DNA of 64,000 nt from Yponomeuta sedellus (lineage: Eukaryota; Arthropoda; Insecta; Lepidoptera; Yponomeutidae). The notes below the pieces were generated by a model. That model ran no database searches. It saw only the letters and a list, made by a program, of their open reading frames with translations, and was not told where the DNA came from. The stretch spans positions 4,133,501 to 4,197,500 of the forward strand of contig OW203732.1 in the NCBI GenBank assembly GCA_934045075.1. The letters run 5' to 3'. Shown in pieces: positions 42,279 through 51,894 of this stretch (position 1 is the first letter of the stretch; each line of letters starts with the position of its first letter). Position numbers and translations under genes: made by a program.

Positions 42279-42754
42279 TATAAACTTGGTGCACCAGTAC
42301 CACCATTGTGTGCATTTTCTAAAATCCGAATCAACTGTCACCCTATCTGTCAATTGTAGCTGGGCTTTATAGAATAACTTTACCCATTAATTTGGAATAA
42401 GTAAGAGGCTTATTGACCTTTATAAGTGGCAATTGGAAAATGGATTTCTTGAATTATATCGTTGAGATAACCTCTTAGATGTCTCCTTATTGGAACTGTT
42501 AAAACTTTTGGAGTACGAATGATGAGACGGGAGGGGCCAGAAGGAGGGTGATGTTTTTCGAGAGTATGTACGAGTATGTATTATATTTTATTGTTACGCT
42601 CTGTAGCCTAAACGGTTTGATGGAGTTTAGCTTCAGAGTTGTCTTTCGATTCGTCTTAACTGTGAGTGAGACTGTGTATGTAAATAAATTAAAACAATTT
42701 CTTTGTATATAGTTTGTAATTTTTTTCCGGTTGTGCAATATCTATCGATACAAA

Positions 42755-42890
42755 AAAAAACCCCAGGTCTTGGATGTTTACATGTTTGTGATGTCGCTGT
42801 TTCTGGTTCCCACGACACAGGATATCCTAATGTGGGGCCAGAAGCAAAGTATGTGCCTGTATGTAAATGTTATGTTATGTTATCGATTTA
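42755..42890 (+). mobile_element. tRNA-derived SINE (family A), 3' half
   Basis: Starts at the A run (ACAAAAAAAAACCCC) and ends GTAAATGTTATGTTATGTTA. It may be a fusion to the LINE-like sequence before it. Confidence 0.65.
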
Positions 42891-43375
42891 ACTATATTCA
42901 GTCAGTTTTTATAATGTGTTACAACTGGCGAGAATCTGTTATTAGCTTTTAGAGATTAAGTGACATTGTTATATTAAAAGTTTATTCTAATGATTCTCCA
43001 AAGTGAATAAATAAATAAGTAAATAAATAATATATTTTTTTATGTAATCGGGTTTATTCAAACTTACACTTTTTTACTTCATCTTTCGTTATTTCTGTTT
43101 CATTCTCTTCTGTATCATATGTAAATTAAAAATTTTAAACTTCTCCATCAGTTTATATTTTGTTTAGATTTTGGGATTACTACTCTTCCTAACGTTCGTA
43201 TGAACAAGAACTATTCGTTCTTGACTTATCATTACTTGCGTAATTTCCTTTTATTCCATTTTGTTGCTATATATTTTCGCTTCCATAAAATTAAACACCG
43301 CCCCGGGAACTGCTTATAATATATTTTATCATTTGCACCAAGAACCCAAAACAATGTTCAGTCCAATGGGAAACC

Positions 43376-43660
43376 TTCGTCTCACATATATTGAAGTTAG
43401 TTAGTTAGACCTGAGATTTCCGCACTTATCCTCATAATTGGGCCATTGAACGTAGCAAGCGCTGAGATACGCAAACACCTTAGACACTAGGGTTTCCTCA
43501 CGATGTTTTCCTTCACCGTCAGCGAGTAGTATTGCTACTATAATTTCACAAATGTACATAACTTAGAAAACAAAGTCATTGGTACATGCCGGGGTTCGAA
43601 CCCACGACCTCCCAATTGAGAAGCCGGCGTTCTACACCGCTCCGCTACCACCGTTCTTAA
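43376..43660 (-). mobile_element. tRNA-derived SINE (family C), full length
   Basis: Minus copy with a complete head (antisense of GGTTCGAACCCCGG) and the conserved antisense of CATCGTGAGGAAACCC. Confidence 0.73.
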
Positions 43661-44194
43661 ATTAAATTGACATTGTGTTATACCCTAGAAGGTAAATAGA
43701 AACATAAGTGAAGTTACAAAATAAAACCATTATCACAAAATCATTTTCGAATTCACAAAAAAATAATAAACAACTTGTAACATTTCGTTTTTCCATTTCA
43801 TTGTAAACGTTTTTTGGTTTTTATATAAAGGTACAGATGAATAAAAACATCATAGATAAAACGAAATAATTCAATTATTGACCGACGCTTCATACATTAT
43901 ATTATAACGTTACGTGAGAGAGTGACGTCATAGTCTAAGGCTACTTTGCATGTTACGTGTTACCACGTGACTATATTGACTTTTTGACGGGTCATATTCT
44001 AAAAATTTTTACACATAAAATACCACGTTTATTCACCCTTTAACGTGTCCTCTCTTATTAATTTGAAAGCTTTCTTACTGCAATCACTCCATTACAACCA
44101 GCTCATGTTTGGTAACCACGAAAACTTCATCCATCTTCAGTTACTACCTGGAACAAATTTCTATAAGCAATAAGGCCGCTAATAATACTATATC

Positions 44195-44420
44195 TTAGTT
44201 AGAATTTTTTCGGGGCTTAATCGCGTAGTAATTAATTGCTATTTTACCTCGACGTTTCGACGACATCATCGTTACAGTCATCGTGGTCACGAGAAGACTG
44301 ATTGCTCGCACCCTTTTGCATCTTCGGCTGATGAGGTTACATACTACCCTCAATAAGCCATCACAAAGCACTATTAGGGTTGCGACACTCTGCACTGACA
44401 ATGTCGGACGATAAGCCATG
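44195..44420 (-). repeat. Interspersed repeat with ACGTCGAGGTAAAATAGC
   Basis: Same family as 56620-56790 on the other strand: TTGTGATGGCTTATTGAGGG, GCCGAAGATGC, GACTGTAACG and GCGATTAAGCCCCGAAAA. Confidence 0.65.
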
Positions 44421-44454
44421 CAACTTTAACTATGTGTACAAGTCGCGAAAGTTT

Positions 44455-44900
44455 AAAATGTACGTAATACAGAAAATAGTGTAAAGAGGTTCGAAATTTC
44501 ACTGATGCCGGTGAGTCGCACATTAGCTCAGTTGGATAAATAAATAAATAATAAATAAATAAATAAATATTCATGGACATATTACACAGATCTCGTTAGC
44601 CCTATACTAAGTACAACTAAATGACTTGTGTTATAGGTGCTAACTCGACGATATATTTAATACAATAAATAATACATCCAAGACCCGAGACAAACTAGAA
44701 AAGTTCGTTTCCTAGTTTGACCCGGCCGGGGATCGAACCCGAGACCTTCGGTTGCACAGTCAACGTGCCAAACCGCTGCGCCACCGAAGCCGTCATAGCC
44801 GTCTCCGGATAGAGCGCTGGCACGGATAGCCAGAGGTCGCGGGTTCGAATCCCGGCATGGGTGGAATTTTTAGCCTCTAAATAGGTTTTTTAAAAAAGTT
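44455..44900 (+). mobile_element. Fold-back tRNA-like SINE split by another SINE
   Basis: The tRNA-like domain is cut in its D-arm after GTTGGATA (44538) and resumes at GGATAGAGCGC (44807). The 268-bp insert is described separately. Confidence 0.75.
44539..44806 (-). mobile_element. tRNA-derived SINE with (TTTA)n tail, inserted in another SINE
   Basis: On the minus strand it starts GACGGCTTCGGTGGCGCAGC, a tRNA-like A-box region. B box GGGTTCGATCCCC follows, then a body of about 170 nt and a TTTATTTATTTA tail. GGATA flanks it (44534-44538 and 44807-44811). A truncated relative lies at 12120-12262. Confidence 0.75.
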
Positions 44901-45832
44901 TGAAATATGTTAATACTATATCTTTGTTATTATTTTATGTTTGTTTTGTCCTAGAGCATTATTAAAGACTATTCTTATCTTATCTTCCAATAAATTACAA
45001 CTTCTAAAAGCCAAGTTGAATACAGAACCCATCGTCTGACCCTACCGAAGATACCAAACCACCCGAGAGCTTTGAAACCAAAATAACTGTCGTTGTTAAT
45101 TTACGTCCCTTTCTTTCATCGACATACAACGTGTTATCGCGTTAACGCCACACCTGAGCACCATTTCCTTAGTTAATATTAGCTTAAAATTCAACTTATC
45201 AAATTTATTTCTCATTATCGCCAACCCATTATTTCTCTTCCCTGAGGCGGGTACGAGTATATGCCATACTTTACCACAGGGGCCAAGGCCGGTTATTTCT
45301 CATACAACATTGGAACGTCTTCTTCTTTTTTTCAGGCTATATTATGTAGTTATATAGAGGTTTGAAATCTATTATGGACATTATTTCAGTTCAATGTCGG
45401 TCGGACATAGCATGTTCTTCCCTTGTACCCTTCAAGTGTCAAAACTGAGCCGGTTTCAGTACGGGCTTTGCGCTAGGTTTCGGACCGCGTGCGTATGACT
45501 GCGTGTCGAGCTACGCATTCTGTAGGGTTCCGTAGAAGGAGCGCAATATAAGGGTACGTTGTTGAATACGGTTATCTAGTAGATAATGCTCAGTAGCATT
45601 AAAATCGCCTAAGTGCAAAATGTTTATGCAATAAAGAAATTAAATAATAATAATAATACGGAACCCTAAAAAAAACCCAAAAAAAAGCTTTTGTTCTGTG
45701 AAGAGTTTACAGAAATAAACGACAGATTTAATCCGCAGGACTTTGTACATTACGTCGAATAGGTACGAGTATCTTCGGTGAAATATATATTAGAAAACAT
45801 AAGATAAGAATATTCTTTATTGTACACCAGAG

Positions 45833-45912
45833 CACATATTATAAAACATGTAAAGATACAAAGTACAATTCGCCAATTGTACTTTGTATCTTTACATGTT
45901 TTATAATATGTG
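45833..45912. repeat. Perfect 38-bp-arm palindrome
   Basis: Arms 45833-45870 and 45875-45912 (CACATATTATAAAACATGTA and so on) with about 4 nt between. The flanks (TTTATTGTAC, TTCTTCCAGACC) belong to the TTTATTGCAC-type retroposon end. Confidence 0.78.
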
Positions 45913-46194
45913 GTCTGGTGGCCTTATTGCTAAAACTATTTCTTCCAGACCACAATATACAAAACTAACAGCGTAGATTTTATAGGTACATATTTTATTG
46001 TCCCGCACAGAAGAATGTCAATCCAATTTAACACGTAGTTTTATATTTTAAACAAAGAAGACATGTCATAAAACAGTTCTACCCCTCTCCTGGCTAAACA
46101 GCTGATTGTAAAAGCGTGAAAAAATCAGGATAGTAGACCATCTAAAATCCTGAAAGAAAAACTATCACGGGTTAGTCGTTACAAGTTATAAGCT

Positions 46195-46400
46195 GCCTGT
46201 ACGTAATACAGAGAATAGTGTAAAGAGGTTCGAAATTTCACTGATTTTGGTGAGGCGCCTATTAGCTCAGTTGGAAAGAGCGCTAGCACGGATAGCCAGA
46301 GGTCGCGGGTTCGAATCCCGGCATGGGTGAAATTTTTAGCCTCTAGGTTTTTAAAATTATCCTTAGCACGGGTTAGTGCATTAAAAATAAAAAAAAATAT
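46195..46400 (+). mobile_element. Fold-back tRNA-like SINE, 5'-truncated, 12-bp target duplication
   Basis: AAGTTATAAGCT at 46183-46194 and 46401-46412. It starts inside the leader, keeps the tRNA-like domain and ends in the longer tail GTTAGTGCATTAAAAATAAA. This shows a second, longer 3' end for the family. Confidence 0.8.
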
Positions 46401-46949
46401 AAGTTATAAGCTATTTAAAGGAAAACCTCCTACAAAATCCATTGAAAATTTCTTCCGAGAAATGGCTGTTCACGTGATCCTTTAGACTTCTGTGTAAAGG
46501 TTACGTATGGGTAGATGCCAACTTTGTTGATAAATTTGTTAGTTCTGTAAAGTGAATAAAATCCCCATTACCTACGGAACCCAACACTGTCCGTAGCTCG
46601 ACACCCACTTGACCAGTCTTTCGTTCACTATTGAAGAGAAGCTTAAAATTAAAACGTCGCTGGTCCTGTAATTATATTCTAAGCACGAACTCTATTGGTG
46701 CAAGGTGTCGTTAAATTGAAATTTTAATAAATATTTTGTGTGCGTACCTCGATGATGCATAAAATAAAAACAACACATTAATGACTGGCAAGAAATTGAT
46801 ACAACATTTTTGTCATTAATCTGTATAAAAAGCAATTTGCGAGAAATAATTTGCGACCAAGAAAGGTTTTACATCATTTTTGTTCGAGATATACCACTCT
46901 TAAAACTTACCTATTGATTAATTATGTCTCTAGTTACTTTGTTAATTGG

Positions 46950-47170
46950 TGGTAGAGGGGGGGTAGAACGTCGGCTTCTCAATCGGAAGATCGCGGGTTC
47001 GAATCCCGGCATATACCAATGACTTTGTTATCTAAGTTATATGTATTTATGAATTTATAGTAGCAATACCACTCACTAATTGTGAAGAAAAACATCGTGA
47101 GGAAACCCTAATGTCTATATTGTTAACATATCACAGCGCTTGAACTTATCAATGTTCGGCTCTCTCTCCA
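46950..47170 (+). mobile_element. tRNA-derived SINE (family C)
   Basis: Head GGTGGTAGAGGGGGGGTAGA with B box GGGTTCGAATCCCGG. Then ACCAATGACTTTGTTA, a leader and ACATCGTGAGGAAACCC. Copies: 43376-43660 (minus), 49955-50180 (minus, old), 62690-62935 (plus). Confidence 0.72.
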
Positions 47171-47249
47171 AGAGAAAATCTGTGCCCAGCACTGGAATGT
47201 ATTACTTGTTTATGCTGCAGCTTCCTTAATTTATAGTTACTAAATTCTT

Positions 47250-47580
47250 TATCACCATCAACCCATTATGTCCCCACCGAGGGACACGGGTCTCTTCCCT
47301 AAGGAAGGTAAAGGTCATATTCCACCACGGGGGCTAATTCCAGAATGGTAGAGGCTTGCAAGACTGGTGGCTGGTCTTACTGTCGGCAGTTTTCAAGCTG
47401 TCCTAAGGCCTCAAAACTGGCTTAACGACTGCCATCTATCGACGGCAGCCGGCACTGACTGTTTAACGTGCCTTATGAAGCAAGGAATCGTTTGGAAAAA
47501 TGCCACTAGCGTTAATCATAGACGTTCACCCATCCATGCCCTAAACGCGCCCTATGTGGCTTAAGATCACTCAGACAGCT
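47250..47580 (-). mobile_element. 5S-rRNA-like SINE, old minus copy
   Basis: All blocks present in order but strongly diverged. The head ends in a 28-30 bp tandem repeat (47572-47630). Confidence 0.66.
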
Positions 47581-47797
47581 GGATCTACGAGCGATTAACT
47601 CAGACAGCTGGATCTACGAGCGATTCATTAGGATAATTAGGATGTTAGTGTTCTCAACTTTAATGTGATAATACTAATATCCTAAGGTTCTTCCTAATAA
47701 ACACCGTATAAGCCTGGTATAGTTAAACAGTGTTTTGTTCACGTCATTTGAATGTAATTTTCAGTTGGAAGAAAAGAGACAAAACACTGCATAGTTA

Positions 47798-48200
47798 CAC
47801 TATTTTTATTTTTAATGCACTAACCCGTGCTAAGTACGGATAGCCAGAGGTTGCGGGTTCGAAAATTTTTAGCCTCTAAATAGGTTTTTAAATTTGTTCC
47901 TTAGCACGGGTTAGTGCATTAAAAATAAAAATAGTGTAATCATGTGGGTACAGTCATATCGTTCCGATGTTAAACCTAACTGCAAAGTAGGTAGTCGGGG
48001 CTGTAAGTAATGCAATTTGCTTAAGTCAGATGTCGCTGCCTGTACGTAATACAGAGAATATTGTAAAGAGGTTCGAAATTTCACTGATGCCGTGAGTCGC
48101 CCATTGGCTCAATTGGTAGAGCGCTGGTACGGATAGCCAGAGGTTGCGGGTTCGAATCCCGGCATGGGTGAAATTTTTAGCCTCTAAATAGGTTTTTAAA
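47798..48200 (+). mobile_element. Fold-back tRNA-like SINE, longest single-orientation copy, 12-bp target duplication
   Basis: ACTGCATAGTTA at 47786-47797 and 48201-48212. The first 138 nt form a fold-back: 39-nt outer arms (47798-47836 and about 47897-47935) enclose a decayed tRNA-like piece. Then come leader, intact tRNA-like domain and tail. This 403-bp copy best shows the full layout: hairpin, leader, tRNA-like, tail. Confidence 0.82.
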
Positions 48201-48694
48201 ACTGCATAGTTATACAATACTGTCACCAAGTTTATTAGTAAGGCTGTAATTATATAAAGAATTAGGTACTAGACATTGTCACACCGTAAAAAGTGTTTGA
48301 CAATAAACAAACACTTTTATCACTACTACCGTCTGTGAGACACTTTGTACGGTTGGACAATGTCAAGTAAACATAAACATAACCTGTAGTTAATGACCAT
48401 TCCACACACAAATTACTTGCAAAGCATCTTTGACTAATAGAGACATAACGACTTTAGGGTATGGTTAGGTCAGTCATATATTTTTATGCGTATACTCATA
48501 ATAGGACACATGCATGTGTGTAAACACCTCTTTATAAGTTTAATAATATGGCGGCTAGCTGACCTTCACCATCTGGTACCAACTTTGATGTATCCTTGTA
48601 GAATTACTGTCATTAGCTAGAGTTCGGAAAATATACTTGTGAAAAGTAAAATAACTGTCTGCTGACTGTCAATTATCTATTGAGATAACAATGG

Positions 48695-48842
48695 TATCGG
48701 CAGTCATTAAGCTATGTCAGAGATAAGGCCTTTGACATAGCTTAATGACTGCCATTACATGACAGCCGGCACCAATGGCTTAACGTGCCTTGCGAAGCAC
48801 GGAAGCGCTCGGAAAAATGCCACTAGCAGTAGTCGTGGGAGT
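48695..48842 (-). mobile_element. 5S-rRNA-like SINE middle with local inversion
   Basis: The antisense body piece (48715-48842) is preceded by an inverted copy of its own first 25 nt (48697-48720). Together they can form a hairpin around GATAAGG. Confidence 0.62.
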
Positions 48843-48969
48843 AATATTCAAATGCTATTATAGTTTTCCGCAAAGTAACTCCTGATTCCATACAATATTA
48901 TATATCATATCACACTAATTCTATGCCACTAGTGGTAGTCAGAGTTATTGTTAGTAACAATGTTGAGAT

Positions 48970-49706
48970 AAATAAATAATTATACTATTTTTATTTTTAA
49001 TGCACTAACCCGTGCTAAGGACAAATTTTAAAACCTATTTAGAGGCTAAAAATTTCACCCATGCCGGGATTCGAACCCGCAACCTCTGGCTATCCGTGCC
49101 AGCGCTCTACCAATTGAGCCAATGGGCGACTCACCGGCATCAGTGAAATTTCGAACCTCTTTACACTATTCTCTGTATTACGTACAGGCAGCGACATCTG
49201 GCTTAAGCAAATTGCATCACTTACAGCCCCGACTACCTACTTTGCAGTTAGGTTATACATTGGAACGATATCACTGTACCCACATGAGCCAGAGGTTGCG
49301 GGTTCGAATCCCGGCATGGGTGAAATTTTTAGCCTCTAAATAGGTTTTTAAATTTGTCCTTAGCACGGGTTAGTGCATTAAAAATAAAAAATAGTATAAT
49401 CATGTGGGTACAGCGATATCATTCCGATGTAAAAACCTAACTGCAAAGTAGATAGTCGGGGCTGCAAGTGATGCAATCTACTTCAGCCAGATTTCGCTGC
49501 CTGTACGTAATACAGAGAATAGTGTAAAGAGGTTCGAAATTTCAGTGATGCCGGTGAGTCGCCCGTTAGCTCAGTTGGATAGAGCGCTGGCACGGATAGC
49601 CAGAAGTCGCGGGTTCGAATCCCGGCAAGGGTGGAATTTTTAGCCTCTAAATAGGTTTTTAAAATTGTCCTTAGCACGGGTTAGTGCATTAAAAATAAAA
49701 ATAGTT
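48970..49706. mobile_element. Fold-back tRNA-like SINE, compound inverted unit, 15-bp target duplication
   Basis: TAACAATGTTGAGAT flanks the whole 737 bp (48955-48969 and 49707-49721). Inside are a minus unit (tRNA-like at 49058-49130), a partial plus tRNA-like (49288-49325) and a complete plus unit (to 49706). The single outer duplication implies one insertion event. Confidence 0.8.
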
Positions 49707-49954
49707 TAACAATGTTGAGATTGATGTCTAGAATCGGTCGTCAATGCTTCACCTCACTTTCGATGGCAATTACATTGAAATGTTCTCAGTTGCTTGCACG
49801 CAGTACCTTACACATGCACGGTAGGCCATAAATAACAACGCCAACTATATAAGGATGTATAATATGACATAATGGCACATAACAAGCGCTCGAAATAATT
49901 TGCAACAGGCAACTGTTACGCATGCGTACATTAGAACAGAAGATTGGATCTACA

Positions 49955-50180
49955 CCAATAGTTAGTCAGACCTTGGATTTCCGGACTTAGCCTCATAGTT
50001 GGTGCATTGTAACATTTCAGACACTAGAATTTCCTCATATTCCTTCACCGTTAGTGAGTGGTATTGCTATTATAATTGACAAATGTACATAACTTAGAAA
50101 ACAAAGTCATTGGTACTGGCCGGGATTCGACTCACGGCCTCCCGGTTGCAGCTGGGGTTTCTACCACTCCGATACTACAG
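49955..50180 (-). mobile_element. tRNA-derived SINE (family C), old
   Basis: Diverged minus copy; the antisense of ACCAATGACTTTGTT is intact and the B box partly so. It ends just before the LINE insertion at 50251. Confidence 0.62.
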
Positions 50181-50250
50181 TTCATTGATCTGCACGAAGA
50201 AGGTAAGCAATTAGATAGAGAATTGACAAGCTTCATAGTGAATTATAGGT

Positions 50251-50626
50251 CTTCGTCTTCTTCTTTCGTGTCGAAAGCGCCGCCCTCCTCTCAGACATCT
50301 CGCTCCCAAAACCGCGCCACTGCGAGCGCGCCAAGTGATGCCTCCATGAGATCCCACAAACTGCACTGTGAAGCTTCAGGGCAGACACAAAGATGCATTG
50401 TTGTTTGTGCAGCTCCACACCGGCACAGGATGTCAGCATCTTCGGGCAGGATCCCCCATCTTTTTAGGTTATCTTTGGATCGAGCAACATCAGCGCGCAG
50501 ACGGTTCAGCGATCTCCATACTCCCCAATGCTCATGCCCTCCAGGTGGCATTGACTCCATCGGCTTTATGAAGTCAGGAAGGTGTTTTGTCTGCTCCCTC
50601 CACATACGCAGTCGAAGTTCCGCCGC
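50251..50626 (-). mobile_element. R1/I-like LINE C-terminus, 376 bp, with 13-bp target duplication
   Basis: The minus frame (stop at about 50291) encodes WRSLNRLRADVARSK and LCRCGAAQTTMHLCVCP, the Cys/His knuckle found after RT in R1/I-type LINEs. Identical copies of GTGAATTATAGGT flank it at 50238-50250 and 50627-50639. The 3' end is rich in GAAGA. It is a severely 5'-truncated insertion. Confidence 0.8.
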
Positions 50627-50639
50627 GTGAATTATAGGT

Positions 50640-51200
50640 TACCTCAGAAGACACAATGTAGGTATTCTAAATCAAAACTTACAATTCATAGCCGACTATG
50701 GATTTATATTATTTGGAGTTTGCACACTTCTCATAAGGTCCGTATAAAGTCGAATTCAGATCTGACAGCGTTCAATATGCTCGTGACTGTACTTTCTGTG
50801 TCCGGCTATGCACACTATCTATTGTATGAAAGGTGCTCCAGCATTTCTGAGAATATCTTCGCGCATCTCTTACGGCAGTCCAGTTGAGTTAAAGGATGCG
50901 AGCACTTTGTGTTTTGCAAAAGTACGCCTGTTTTGATAACTAATACTATATAATGAATTGGGTCATGCTAGATACTTCACCCAAAAACAAAATGGAGTAC
51001 TTAATTGCGTCTGACATTAGTTTAGAAGAATCGGGATTACAATGGATTTCTTTTTAACCCATAACCAGGCATGGGCAGTGTGAATTTTTCATTGGTTTTG
51101 GACTTTATTTCAAGTTGATAGGGTTCAATTTAATGTGGTCCTGGAAAGTACATTGCCTGGTAAAGGGTTAACGGCTACACTCATGCAATACCCGAGTGAA
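50640..51200. other. Interval with nothing recognised
   Basis: No repeat shared with the rest of the window and no supported coding frame were seen. The 51335-51890 stretch is similar. Confidence 0.35.
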
Positions 51201-51202
51201 AT

Positions 51203-51335
51203 AAAGAAAGAAAGAAAGAAAACATTTATTTAAATTGCCACGAATGCACAAACATAAAAAATACACAGTAATGGGGAAGATGAACATCAATTAGGAATTT
51301 AAAAACCTATTTAGAGGCAAAAATTTTTTTTTTAT
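51203..51335 (-). repeat. Inverted copy of 55780-55905, flanking the LINE
   Basis: GAAAGAAAGAAAACATTTAT, TTGCCACGAATGCACAAACA and GATGAACATCAATTAGGAAT, then the fold-back SINE tail. All occur in reverse at 55780-55905. Confidence 0.75.
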
Positions 51336-51894
51336 TTGTTGTGTGACTTCACTACTTTCTTCTAATACGATACGTTCAAATTGAAACACGCACCAACCAT
51401 ACTATATTGGCACAGGGCTCCGACTGGGATACCTTTGTAGGCAGACAAGGATATCATGAACATATTGGAACATAAAGTGTAGGTATTAAGCACACAGAAA
51501 AAACCCAGCTTGAGGACAAAGGAAACCAACTCTTACGACCAGGGAATAAAGACTAACATATGTAATTCGACAAAGGTCTCTCACTGGCCACCCAACTGTC
51601 GAAGGGCAACATTGTAACCATTGCCATAGTACAATTACGCATACTTGTTGTTTTACCTAATTAGTCCGACACATGGGAAGAATATCGCCAAGTGCGAGTT
51701 GCTCTCGCGCGTCGAGTGTTCCGTAGGTACCACTAAACACTTATATTATCAAACCAAGTTTGAAAATTGTAGCGTTTTACGAAGCTTAGGAATAGATGGT
51801 TTGCAACTCGGTCCACATTTCTTTCAAGAACAAAAATACATACGCACAAAAATACATACACACGTTTTTTACTGCTGCTCCGACTCTCCAAGGT

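Noticed and set aside
50076..50630. A 184-codon plus-strand gene
   Set aside because: It is antisense to the R1/I-like LINE fragment, whose Cys/His knuckle is on the minus strand.
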